Shown piece after piece: positions 42,565 through 52,000 of a stretch of DNA of 64,000 nt (the first letter of the stretch is position 1; each line of letters opens with the position of its first letter). The stretch spans positions 1 through 64,000 of the forward strand of contig NZ_CP101158.1 of assembly GCF_024298845.1 (NCBI RefSeq). Direction: 5' to 3'. The DNA comes from Natronosalvus amylolyticus (GTDB taxonomy: Archaea > Halobacteriota > Halobacteria > Halobacteriales > Natrialbaceae). The position numbers and the translations under genes are program-made. The notes under the pieces were generated by a model, which did not search any database, was not told where the DNA came from, and worked only from the letters and a program-made list of their open reading frames with translations.

Positions 42565-42825
42565 TCACTCGAGTTGTTCGATGGCTGTTTTGTGTTTCCC
42601 CACGGCTGTATCCAATGCTATTTCTATGGCTTGTTTATCGAGACCTGAAACCTGTCTGTATATGACGTTTCTTAGGCCGACTTTCCCAGCAGGCTTTCGA
42701 ACATCGGCGCTGGTTTCATAGCTGATCACCTCTTGACCCCCGGATAGCACAGTGTATGAATACGACTTCTTTTCACCGGATTCGACAACGACGGTAACGT
42801 CATCAGCAATTTTGAGTTCGACCAT
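42565..42825 (-). CDS. hypothetical protein
   Basis: An 86-residue soluble protein (VELKIADDVTVVVESGEKK) with a beta N-terminus and a helical end. ATG 42825 is preferred over overlapping GTGs. It follows the MOSC gene by two bases, so both are co-transcribed. No family recognised. Confidence 0.55.
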   Translation of the reverse strand: MVELKIADDVTVVVESGEKKSYSYTVLSGGQEVISYETSADVRKPAGKVGLRNVIYRQVSGLDKQAIEIALDTAVGKHKTAIEQLE

Positions 42826-42827
42826 TT

Positions 42828-43313
42828 TCACCACTGTATTTCATCGCCAACCGAAATCGTTCCCGAGGAAACCACTCGAGCGTTCAGCCCACCTCGATGA
42901 ACAAGCGCATCACTCAATCCATCCTCCCCAATCAGCGATTGCATATATCCACACGGCTCGCACAACTCGATCCCTTCACACGTGATTTCACCAACCGTAA
43001 ATCGTCTACCGACGAGATGGTTTAGTGGAACATCTCGAGTTCGAACGTTTCTCCGATGTGCACCTTCGCCAATCGAAATGCCAGCGTCTCGTTCAACGGC
43101 CTCGAGTGCTTCCGATTCTATGAACGTGATATCGCTTGCACCCTTTGTGTCACGGTCTGGGTCTTGATCGAGCAGATTCCACAACCCCTCCTTTTTGAAA
43201 TATCGATCACCACGAATGCCTTTGCTCTCAATAACTTCCCCACGTTCGATAGATTCCATTGGCTCACCACTTTCTGGCGAGAGAAAAACCGCCTCGACGT
43301 TGCCTGTACTCAT
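42828..43313 (-). CDS. MOSC-domain protein
   Basis: A 161-residue MOSC protein. The core RRNVRTRDVPLNHLVGRRFT and the Cys-containing GIELCEPCGYM are visible. MOSC domains bind molybdenum cofactor or carry sulfur on a conserved Cys. The start has GGAGG six bases upstream. Why a plasmid carries it is unclear; sulfur transfer to a nucleobase or protein is one possibility. Confidence 0.85.
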   Translation of the reverse strand: MSTGNVEAVFLSPESGEPMESIERGEVIESKGIRGDRYFKKEGLWNLLDQDPDRDTKGASDITFIESEALEAVERDAGISIGEGAHRRNVRTRDVPLNHLVGRRFTVGEITCEGIELCEPCGYMQSLIGEDGLSDALVHRGGLNARVVSSGTISVGDEIQW

Positions 43314-43470
43314 AGTGAGTCCTCCAACCGGTTGCGGTTAACAGTTATACCAATCTGGATACAGCTATTGCCTGCATTTGTCTTTCCTGTACTCTTCTCT
43401 GGAGTTAGTTTCCGTGGTTTTATATCGGACTACCTGAATCGTTCGAGTACATCTCGAGTGGCCCAAGACA

Positions 43471-43521
43471 GCCCACTGGTGTTTACACTTTCAATTGCTT
43501 GGGGTGTTGCCACCAGTGGGC
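43471..43521. other. 11-bp inverted repeat around a motif box
   Basis: GCCCACTGGTG (43471-43481) and CACCAGTGGGC (43511-43521) are perfect inverted repeats with a 29-base loop that contains the GCAACACCCCAAGCA box. Confidence 0.7.
43496..43510 (-). promoter_or_regulatory. GCAACACCCCAAGCA box
   Basis: Exact copy on the minus strand, 183 bases upstream of the MOSC start, inside a perfect inverted repeat. Confidence 0.65.
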
Positions 43522-43575
43522 CTTGAACGGCCATTTCACTCGAGTCTCTGTTTCCAAACCCACGAGCTACGCGTT

Positions 43576-43710
43576 TTAAGAAATGATGATATCGGATTCT
43601 GGCTCGCGATCCTCGAGTTGGGCTATCGCAGCATCCACTTCATCTTGTGAAGCCTCAGCTACGTCGTGGGAGGGCCGCTGATCGTCTTCGGTGGTTTCGT
43701 CTACTCCCAT
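43576..43710 (-). CDS. 44-residue acidic mini-protein
   Basis: From the ATG at 43710: starts MGVDETTEDD and ends EPESDIIIS, strongly acidic and helical in the middle (DEVDAAIAQLEDRE). Composition fits haloarchaeal coding sequence and the frame contains CTCGAG as Leu-Glu. No family recognised; could be a small regulator. Confidence 0.45.
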   Translation of the reverse strand: MGVDETTEDDQRPSHDVAEASQDEVDAAIAQLEDREPESDIIIS

Positions 43711-43814
43711 CCTTGCTCGATTCGTCACACCACATTGGCATAAGCTTTCTATCGCGGTTTCCGAGCGAGAAAGCCCGCTCTCGAGAATAGCTACGTTCGA
43801 TTTTGACCCTGAAA

Positions 43815-43887
43815 AAGCAGTTGTGGGGGAAACTGCTTCGGGTACACTACTTTCCTAAAGGTCGTCCAGCGATGGGGGAGTGTACCC
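43815..43887. other. two back-to-back hairpins
   Basis: AAGCAGTT (43815-43822) pairs with AACTGCTT (43831-43838), and GGGTACACT (43840-43848) pairs with AGTGTACCC (43879-43887). They lie in the gap beyond the 3' end of the third orc1/cdc6 gene and could act as a terminator, structured RNA or binding site. Otherwise the 43314-43950 gap holds only the box, inverted repeat and mini-gene listed. Confidence 0.55.
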
Positions 43888-43950
43888 TATCACAACAGAG
43901 TGCTGCCACACACAAAAACCCACGAAGGTGTTTTCTCACTGTGTAACTGC

Positions 43951-44979
43951 CTACTCGAGTACGTCCTCGAAATCCATCAACTGCGTCGTTGTCACCTCAT
44001 ACGTTCGCCCACGTTTCTGGCCGTGTAACTCAACGATATCGTAGTGCTCCATCTTCTGCAAGTAACCAGTCACCGTTCGTTTCACCACTGGATCGCGAAC
44101 CCGCTGCTCGTACTGCTCGTATATCTCACCGATGGATTGCTCGCCCCCTTCGACGAGGATTTGATACAGAACCCGCTGATCGGCGGTGAGTTTCGAAATC
44201 GTCGCGCGCAGTAACTCTTCGCGAGCGTCACCCAACACGGACTCGATATCTTCTTTTCTGACACGCTCGCCACCACGTCGGTCGGCGTGCTCGAGTGCGT
44301 TTTTCAAAATTGCAATCGCAAAGCGGGCGTCCCCTCCAACACGGTCGGCTATCACCTCCAGATGTGGCTCGCTGATCACCTCCCCACGGGTGGCCGCCTC
44401 AGTTCGCTTTCGGAGGATGGACACCAACTCATCCTGCGTGTACTTCTTGAACTCCACGGCGGGGTAGCCAGCCAGTCGGCTATGCACCCTCGAGTCCAGC
44501 CGTGAGTAGAGGTCTTCGCGCTCGTTTGCAATCAACAAGAGCGTGATGTGAGGCATTTCGTGCAGCGGTTTCAGTAGGCGGTCATCCTCGAGTTGGTCTA
44601 CTTCGTCGAGGACGACCACGTAGGGATGGTCGACTTCGGCTTTGAGCTTCGCAATTAGGTCGTCTTTGGGCTCGCCACGCCGTCTGAAAATGTCGTACCC
44701 CTCGAGAACACGCTTGAGGGTGGCTCCGTACTGGTAGTTCGCCCAACAGTCGATGAGGGTAGTTTCGATCTCTGGTGAGCTAGCTTCCAGCCGCTCGAGG
44801 AGGAACTGTGTCGTGTGGGTCTTCCCGACGCCCGTGGGTCCATGAATGAACGCACCGTCGACGCGCTGGTTGTCGGTGATTGGCTCGAGGACCTCCGAGA
44901 GATAGTTGATTTGATCGTGTCGATGGAGGATCTCCGCTGGCTGGAAGTCAGCCTGGAGGACCTCCGAATTGGTTATCAT
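43951..44979 (-). CDS. Orc1/Cdc6 family initiator, third copy
   Basis: A 342-residue AAA+ protein with Walker A IHGPTGVGKTHTTQF, Walker B VVVLDEVDQLEDD, sensor LLLIANERED and a C-terminal winged helix (VKRTVTGYLQKMEHYDIVEL). It shares LDEVDQLE with the 39225 copy, suggesting a common origin distinct from the origin-linked copy. The promoter region has GGTAATATTAAG about 20-30 bases upstream. No origin boxes seen nearby. Confidence 0.9.
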   Translation of the reverse strand: MITNSEVLQADFQPAEILHRHDQINYLSEVLEPITDNQRVDGAFIHGPTGVGKTHTTQFLLERLEASSPEIETTLIDCWANYQYGATLKRVLEGYDIFRRRGEPKDDLIAKLKAEVDHPYVVVLDEVDQLEDDRLLKPLHEMPHITLLLIANEREDLYSRLDSRVHSRLAGYPAVEFKKYTQDELVSILRKRTEAATRGEVISEPHLEVIADRVGGDARFAIAILKNALEHADRRGGERVRKEDIESVLGDAREELLRATISKLTADQRVLYQILVEGGEQSIGEIYEQYEQRVRDPVVKRTVTGYLQKMEHYDIVELHGQKRGRTYEVTTTQLMDFEDVLE

Positions 44980-45113
44980 TGGTTAAGTGTCGGATGGTAA
45001 TATTAAGACGGTTGCGAGTCAATTAGCTTACCGAGTTGAAAATTTTAGTTGTATATGCTGTGGACAGTCCACCCATTCGAGCGGAAAATAAAATAATGAG
45101 CTAAATCAGAGTT

Positions 45114-45581
45114 CTAATCCATGTCAACGGTGAATGTTGCAACTGTAGATTCGTCGTCCCCATCAATAGCTACGACTGATAGGTCGTATTCACCACTTGC
45201 ACTAGAATTAAACTCACCAGTATTTGAGTCACCAGCTGTTATCGTCTGTGATGACCCGGTTTGGGTGAGCGAACCAAGCTCTATCACACCATCGCCACTA
45301 CCGCCGAGTGCCTCAGCGTCTCCTCGAATCTCAAATTCTTCTGCATTGCCCATATCGGTGACTGTAAATTTAGCCTCAGCTGTGTCGCCTGATCCGGATA
45401 CATCGACACTCACGACGGCGTTCACGGGCGAACTCTGACTCTGGCCTATATCCAGCACGAAGGCAGCAATAACAGCGGCAAGAATTACCGTGATGGCTAC
45501 CATCAGGATGACACCTATCACAGGTGACACAGCCCTGTCTGTCGATTCATCGACTTCCGTCCGTTTACTTTGCATACGCAT
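45114..45581 (-). CDS. type IV pilin
   Basis: A 155-residue pilin. AVSPVIGVILMVAITVILAA is the classic haloarchaeal pilin signature (PF07790 type): cleavage before AVSPVIG and a hydrophobic assembly helix. A Ser/Thr/Asp/Gly-rich beta head follows. A second Met at 45575 is an alternative start. No pilus assembly genes nearby. Confidence 0.88.
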   Translation of the reverse strand: MRMQSKRTEVDESTDRAVSPVIGVILMVAITVILAAVIAAFVLDIGQSQSSPVNAVVSVDVSGSGDTAEAKFTVTDMGNAEEFEIRGDAEALGGSGDGVIELGSLTQTGSSQTITAGDSNTGEFNSSASGEYDLSVVAIDGDDESTVATFTVDMD

Positions 45582-45924
45582 TGTTGTATCACAGCCCGGT
45601 GTGAACGGTCAGAAACTTTATTCACTGACCCGACTTTGGGTCAGAGGACGGGATGGGATAGGGGGATGCACCACACCAATCCTCAACCGTCAGCTTCTTT
45701 CGCGAACCACCGATGCTGATAGTGAAACCAAACCCATCCGTAATAAAGACATTGGCCCGGTCCGAAAAAACGACATTCACCGTAGGTTGAAGGCTTTCAA
45801 GATTGATAATCAGCGTCTGACGGAAGCCTTACAGCGGGGCCTTGAAGCGCCCACGTCTTGCGATTTCCTAAAAACGGCTGAAAACCCAAAACAACTTACT
45901 CGAGGCAACACCTCGCTCTAAACA
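45582..45924. other. intergenic region
   Basis: Divergent promoter space between the pilin and the 45925 gene. An open frame ending at 45921 is basic and lacks the usual composition, so I do not call a gene. Nothing else noted. Confidence 0.45.
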
Positions 45925-46710
45925 ATGTCACAGCCGGTGTTTGTCACCGAAGCAGACCTCGCGCGCACCTTCGATGGCGGGTTCTATGACGACGCTTACG
46001 CGGTCGTCCAACAGTACCAAAAGGCCATGCGCTATGCGAGCAAGCATGACGTGAAATCGGGTGCGACCGCGACTGCGTTGGACCTCCCACGTGGGCGATT
46101 AGCACCCTGGATTGACGACGACTCAAAACCGGATGCCGTCCATGCGATAGATGCAGCCCGACGCTATGGCTGGCTGGATATCACCTACGCCGACACACAG
46201 TTCACGGCACTCAACGCCCTCGTGGCAAACGTGTTTTCGGGTGGCTCGATCGCCTCAGAGAACTATTCGCCTTCGTTCGCGCTCAACCACCGGAAAGAAG
46301 ACAGCCATGTATTCGACGCGCTGGATTTGGCGGGAATCGAGTACACGACTGTGGAGGGTCGCCACCGACGCGCTGATGAGGTGCGACCGAGCACAGACGC
46401 CACCGTACTGGGTCGGGTATTGGTGACGTTGGGGGCTCCCAAAGGCCCGAAAGCGAAACAGCGCCTCGAGTTACCTGCCTACCTCGAGTCGGCCCCCGAA
46501 GACGTGAAGCGCCTCTTCGTATCCTGTTATCTCGAGAATCGGGCTGTCGAAAAAGGCTCGATGCTCAAATTCCGCGAAGAGCGTAATGATGAGTACCTCC
46601 GTAGCCTCGCCTCGCTGATCGAAGCGGTGGCCGATGGGCCAGTCACTGTCTCTGAGAAGAACATCCATATCTCGAGTGCGGCCACCGAAAATCTTGGCGT
46701 CGTGATCTGA
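45925..46710 (+). CDS. HTH protein with possible LAGLIDADG-like domain
   Basis: A 261-residue protein. The N-terminal part contains a helix-turn-helix-like unit (ATALDLPRGRLAPWIDDDS). The rest has two similar halves, with ALNALVANVFSGGSI and LPAYLESAPEDVKRLFVSCY at matching places, resembling the homing-endonuclease/WhiA fold. Acidic catalytic residues in the first helix are not obvious, so it may be a DNA-binding regulator instead of a nuclease. Weak identification. Confidence 0.5.
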   Translation: MSQPVFVTEADLARTFDGGFYDDAYAVVQQYQKAMRYASKHDVKSGATATALDLPRGRLAPWIDDDSKPDAVHAIDAARRYGWLDITYADTQFTALNALVANVFSGGSIASENYSPSFALNHRKEDSHVFDALDLAGIEYTTVEGRHRRADEVRPSTDATVLGRVLVTLGAPKGPKAKQRLELPAYLESAPEDVKRLFVSCYLENRAVEKGSMLKFREERNDEYLRSLASLIEAVADGPVTVSEKNIHISSAATENLGVVI

Positions 46711-46780
46711 TCGCATACTCTCGAACCAAATCTGTTCGTTTGCAGAACGCTCATGAATCTGTACTATTCACTTAGACCAG

Positions 46781-47740
46781 ATGGACATTGAGGCGCTCTT
46801 GATCTGGCTCCGAGAGTGGGGGCCGTTGCTGTCGGCAATTGGATCGTTTACGCTCACTGGGGCACTGGTGTACCTGTACTACCAGCAACACTCCCTGTTA
46901 CGCTATGATTTGAATAGAGAACACCGAAGACAGCACTCAGAGACACTTCGAAAGCGAATCAGGGAATGGCATGGAAACATCGACCCGATAATCGACGAGG
47001 ATGCCACGTTTTTACCTGAAGAGGATAACCTCCCTCGAGTTGGGACTACTTCGGTAGAGTCTGCGAAAGAACAAGCGTACGTTTTTGGCGAGGATAGTAC
47101 GTTCCGCGTTGTGCCATACTCCCTGGAGAATGACCGCTACCTTGAGGATTTACTGGAGAATCATGCTCCAGAACTCCGAGAACTCAAAGCGGATCTTGAA
47201 TCACTCCATGCCGATTTCTTAGACTGTCGAGAGACTTTCTGTGACACATTCGAACCAGGTCCGTCACACGAGGCGGAGGCGTATGTCCTTGAACCAACGG
47301 AAAAATATTCGCGATGGGTGTTCGACTCCGCGCTACGCTTGCACCGGGAGGACTCGACCAGTAGTAAAGACCGATTGAAAGATATCGCCACTGATGCGGT
47401 CGAAAACCAGCGAATTGGTGCTAACCAAGAGAAGCAATTTTACAGTGCTGATTCTCGTGGTGATACATCCTATTACACGTACGAAGCCACTATCAAATCT
47501 GGCGACTACGAGGACTTCGCAGAGTTCGATGACGAACTCGAAGAGCGAGTATTAGATTTCTATATCGAAGCTATCGACGATATTGGAGACACAGGCGGTT
47601 ACGAGCCAACTGTCGAAGCGGCCAATATCCTCGATGAGATGGAGATTAAGGTCAAACAACTTCGAACAGAGCTAGTCGAATACGAAGGCCGACCATTGTA
47701 TATGGGTTCGTGTGAACACCTCGAGCGAATGTCTGTCTAG
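46781..47740 (+). CDS. membrane-anchored helical protein
   Basis: A 319-residue protein with an N-terminal membrane helix (GPLLSAIGSFTLTGALVYLY) and a long, mostly helical, charged cytoplasmic domain (RREHRR-type and LKADLESLHADFLDCRET stretches). GC is lower than in neighbours. No family recognised; possibly a membrane sensor or defence component. Confidence 0.62.
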   Translation: MDIEALLIWLREWGPLLSAIGSFTLTGALVYLYYQQHSLLRYDLNREHRRQHSETLRKRIREWHGNIDPIIDEDATFLPEEDNLPRVGTTSVESAKEQAYVFGEDSTFRVVPYSLENDRYLEDLLENHAPELRELKADLESLHADFLDCRETFCDTFEPGPSHEAEAYVLEPTEKYSRWVFDSALRLHREDSTSSKDRLKDIATDAVENQRIGANQEKQFYSADSRGDTSYYTYEATIKSGDYEDFAEFDDELEERVLDFYIEAIDDIGDTGGYEPTVEAANILDEMEIKVKQLRTELVEYEGRPLYMGSCEHLERMSV

Positions 47741-47742
47741 TC

Positions 47743-47946
47743 TCAGGACTCGTTCTCGATACTTTCTCGGTCAATCGTAATTTCAGAGGCGTTCGTAACC
47801 ATCCACACGGCTCGGCGAATCCGCTCTGGGTCACTGGGTGCGCCTTCGAACATATCCTCGAGATCGTCCAATTGCTGAGTACTGATTTTCGTGGTGACCG
47901 ATTTCCATTCGTCGTGTTCCACCTGACCGTTCCCGTCACTGCTCAT
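47743..47946 (-). CDS. ribbon-helix-helix-like regulator
   Basis: A 67-residue protein with VTTKISTQQLDDLEDMF and SDPERIRRAVWMVTNA, the strand-helix-helix pattern of CopG/Arc-type regulators. Convergent with the preceding gene, separated by two bases. Confidence 0.6.
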   Translation of the reverse strand: MSSDGNGQVEHDEWKSVTTKISTQQLDDLEDMFEGAPSDPERIRRAVWMVTNASEITIDRESIENES

Positions 47947-48270
47947 ACTCGAGGCTCACAACCGAGTGCTAAGAATGTGGGTTATTCCCGGCCTCGATGA
48001 TCGAACCATCTCCTCGCTCTTCACCCACTCAAATATTGCTTTACACAGTCTGAACAATTTTTGTGGTTGCTGGTGAACACTTATTTATACGAGCGGGAGA
48101 ATGTCAGTAGTAACTATAGCTCAGGTTCCAACGTGTCTCTGACACGGCTCACATCCCTTGGCGTCGACGCTTGATAGTGCTCGAGGCCCTCGAATGTGGG
48201 CTTGTTGGGCTTGAGCAGAATAGTACTAACAGTCACCAGCGCTTCTCGCGGCTCAGACAACACCCCAAGC
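47947..48270. other. promoter region of the surface block
   Basis: AT-rich TTATTTATA (about 48083-48091) and CAGTAGTAACTAT (48103-48115), the latter like promoter cassette 3, precede the 48257-48271 box that touches the ATG. This is the likely control point for the rightward envelope block. No reliable gene within. Confidence 0.5.
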
Positions 48271-48271
48271 A
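48257..48271 (+). promoter_or_regulatory. GCAACACCCCAAGCA box
   Basis: ACAACACCCCAAGCA (preceded by G) whose final A is the first base of the ATG at 48271. Confidence 0.72.
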
Positions 48272-48969
48272 TGACTACGAACACGAAATCCTCGAGAGCG
48301 ACAGCCAAAGCTTCAGCTTCAGCGTCGACCTCTTCATCGTCACAATCATCCTCCCCCTATCCACGCCGAAACTGGTGGGGTGAAGACGTCGATGGCACCG
48401 ACACTGACACGAATACGGAGACGAGCGAGCCACAGCCGGTCAACTACGAACGCGAACGAGCGGCCTGGATCGCCCACCGAATCCTGAAAGAGACGGCCAC
48501 GTTGGCCTGCCCGATTACGCTGAACGAACCGCCAAATAACCCGGCTGCACTGTGGCAGTGGCTCGAGCACGGCGAAGCCGACAGCGGGCATGACCCATCG
48601 GCGCTGCATCGGGCGAACGAAGTCATCGAGTTGACTGACGCCGAGTACTGGGTGCCCTGTGAGGATAGCGACGACCTCGCCAACGGGTATGGCCCACATC
48701 CCAGTCGGGTAAACCTCGAGTATGGCTACATTGCTGGCCCCCAGATTCTCGACCGGCCAACGGCGGCGTTCATGTCAGTTGTGAACGCGCTGTTAGACCA
48801 TTTCGAGTGGTCGCCAAAGGTTGGGTTGTCCTCGCGCGAGCGCGAGAAACTCGAGTGCCATGCCGAGCGCCTGAAACGCAACGGCGATTGGCGAGATACG
48901 GATGTCCTCGCTGAAATCGTGTATGAGGCGACGAGTGAGGGTGCAGTTTTGGGTGGTGATGACGAATGA
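48271..48969 (+). CDS. hypothetical protein, first gene of the surface block
   Basis: A 232-residue soluble protein. A Ser/Ala/Thr-rich N-terminal tail (about 60 residues) precedes an alpha/beta domain (ERAAWIAHRILKETATLA...LWQWLEHGE). Start 48271 is set by the box abutting the ATG; the frame extends upstream but without coding character. No family recognised. Confidence 0.62.
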   Translation: MTTNTKSSRATAKASASASTSSSSQSSSPYPRRNWWGEDVDGTDTDTNTETSEPQPVNYERERAAWIAHRILKETATLACPITLNEPPNNPAALWQWLEHGEADSGHDPSALHRANEVIELTDAEYWVPCEDSDDLANGYGPHPSRVNLEYGYIAGPQILDRPTAAFMSVVNALLDHFEWSPKVGLSSREREKLECHAERLKRNGDWRDTDVLAEIVYEATSEGAVLGGDDE

Positions 48970-49064
48970 GGGTTGTAGGTGGGTGTGGTCTTGAGAGGGT
49001 TGCGAGTCGGGTGAAACGAGCTGGCTGCAAGCCAGTGGTGACCAACTAAGGAGAATTTGTAATC

Positions 49065-52000
49065 ATGAGACAATCAGCGAACTCGAGAGACGAATCGCTC
49101 GCTACCAGACTTTGGAAATCGATCAACTCATCCATGCCGTCTATCACTTACAGTCAGATATTCACCATTTTGGTGGTGTTTTTGATGGTAACAAGTCTAA
49201 GTTTCTCCGCGATGGCAACAGGTGGAATGGATCGCGTGGAGGATCGGACTACCGAGTCCAGTTTATTAACACAAACTTTTTCCGAGGAGGAACCAACAGA
49301 GTACGCCGCCGTTTCTGACGGTCTTGGTAATGTAAGATTGATAGACACTTCTGATGGATCAACTATCTGGACGGCTGATGTAACGGGCTCTTTTACCGAG
49401 TCGGTCCAGATAGGACCGAATCGGGAATACGTATATATGGGTGATACTAATGGAAATGTCTATATCTTATCGTTTGATAATGGTGAAACGATCGATTCTT
49501 GGCAACCACATGCCGATACTGTGACAGATATACGAATTCCGTCAGATGGTGAAAATATGTACACTGTCGGGGACGATTCTTATTTAAGAGTGACTGATTT
49601 AAGCACTCAATCAGAGGAGTGGAGAATAAGTTTAGACGACTTTTATGTATGGTCGTTAGCTATTTCGGAGGAGCATAATTTAGCATTTGCTGGTACGTAT
49701 GGGGGAATGGTAAAGGCTGTAGACTTAGACACTCAAACTATTGAATGGCAAAGGGATGTTGGTTCCCGAACCCACGATTTATCAATATCTGACGATGAAT
49801 CGTCATTAGCAGCCGTTGCTAATCGTGAAAACATATATAATTTAGATCCAGAAACAGGGGATATTTTAACACAATATCATGATAGCAATAGTTATTTCCG
49901 AGGTGTTGGAATATCTCCCGAAGGTGACAAGACTGTTGCTGGTAATAATGACGGCTACCTCGTCGCTTTCGATAGTGACGGAAATGAACTTTGGTCAAAA
50001 ACCCCTCACACTGACTCCGTTCGAGCTGGCGCAATAACGCCAAATGGGATATATACCGCTAGCGGTGACAGTGATGTGAAAGGGTATGATAGTAGTGGGG
50101 GCGAGGAATGGACGAACTCAATGTCTAGTGAGATATGGTCGCTCGATTTGACATATGACACTGGTGAATCGATTACCGGCCAAGTAACCGATCAATCCGG
50201 CGACCCAGTTAATAACGCCACGGTCGAACACTGGGGCATCTCCGAAACCGTCTTTGACGAAAGCGCCATCGACGACCTCGAGTCAGAAATCACATCCCTA
50301 GAGCAGGACCTGAACGACCTCGAGCCCGAAGACTGGCAAACCTTCACCGACGACTTCGCCGATGCAGCGGGCTCACCGATGCTCGATCTCGAGGCCTACC
50401 GAGATGACATAGGCGACACTACGTACCCACTCGTACACGAGGAAGAGGACTGGGGCGTCGGCACCACAACCATCATCTCCTCGAGCGTCGACGACCCACG
50501 GATCACGACCGACGCCGACCAGCCAGTGATCATCTCGCTGTGGGACCCCGACGAAGGGGGCACGTTCATCGACAACCAGGTTGACCAGAGCTTCCCCGGC
50601 GCAACCACCGATGGCACCGTAGTTATCGAACAACTCGGACCCAGTGGCATCGAAGACACACGCACGGTGGACACCCGATCGATCTACGAAACCACGGGCG
50701 CTACGCCGTGGTCGACCAACGAACATCACGCTGTCCGAACCTCGCTTCCCGAAGGCGTCTACCGTGTCTACCCCGATGGCAATCCAGCAGCCAGCTACAC
50801 CTTCACGGTGGGCGAACCCGACGCAATCTTCGACTCATGGACCGCAGACCTCGAGAATCAACTGACGAATCTCGGGGACCGGGCAGACATCCTCTCGGAC
50901 GAAATCAACTTGCGCGAAAACGCCGACTTCGATCACCTCGTGAACGAAGGCATTGCCGTCAGAGAACGAACCACGACCAACGAAACGGGCCACTTCGAAC
51001 TCGAGGTCGACTCATCGGTTCGGACAGTGAACGTCCAGGCGTACAAGGCTGATGGCGAAATTCTCGAGATTATCGAATCCGCCGCCGATGGCGAGGACCC
51101 ATCACTCGATGACGTGTCGATACAAGACCTTCGTGAGTACCGTTTGGATGGCTACAACGGCTCCTTTTACCTTCCGATGGGGACCACTACGGTCGACACT
51201 ACACAGGAAGAAATCGACCCGATCGAAGTACAGGTCTACCGGTCGAACGGTTTGCCGCTTGATGATATTGACCGCTTCGAGGAACTGCAAGAGTGGCTCG
51301 AGAACGAGTTCTTCGATCAGAATCTCACCGACTTCGAAAACCAGTTTGAAGACTTGATTGAGGGCCTGGAGAACGAAGAACTGGATGAATTTTACGAACA
51401 ACTCGAGGGCTACGCCGAACACAATGACGAACTTCGCGAGCTGATCGAGGAGTTCGATGAGAACGACGACCTGGAAGACCGAATCATCGAACTGCAAGAG
51501 AAAATCGACGACTTGGAAACGATCACAGCCGCACCGGGTGACGGCGAAATCGACGACGGCCTCCTCGAGTTTTCACAGGTATTCCCAATGTCTATCGATG
51601 ACGCTATCGTGACCATCGTCTACGAGAACGGTGACGCCGAAACCGTTCCCGAAGAGTACGTCACGGTCCAATCAGCCGGGATTCTCAGCGGTGATGAAGT
51701 CGTCGTCGAGGGCTACGAAATCGACACTGACCGGGCCGTCGCAGACGTTCGCGTCCAGACGGTGGGCGAGAACCGAATCGCGACGGGCTCGAGTCCAATC
51801 CCGAATCCGGCATTCCAGGGGAGTGTCGCTGAATTGGATGCCGTCCAGTTCTCGACGCTCGCTCCCGGGCCGGACGAACGCCTCACGGTCGGCCTCACGC
51901 CTTCGGATGGCACGGAGTTCGAGCAGATCACGAGCGTCGAAGCGTTCAACGGCAACGACGAACAGATAGACGCCGAAATCACTGACGACGATCGCGTGTC

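Noticed and set aside
45490-45921. Plus-strand open frame ending three bases before the 45925 gene
   Set aside because: Runs antisense through the pilin start and is basic; only its last part could be real and nothing supports it.
48114-48308. Minus-strand open frame of 64 codons
   Set aside because: Overlaps the start of the 48271 gene and its motif box; the C-terminal half is protein-like but no suitable start is visible.
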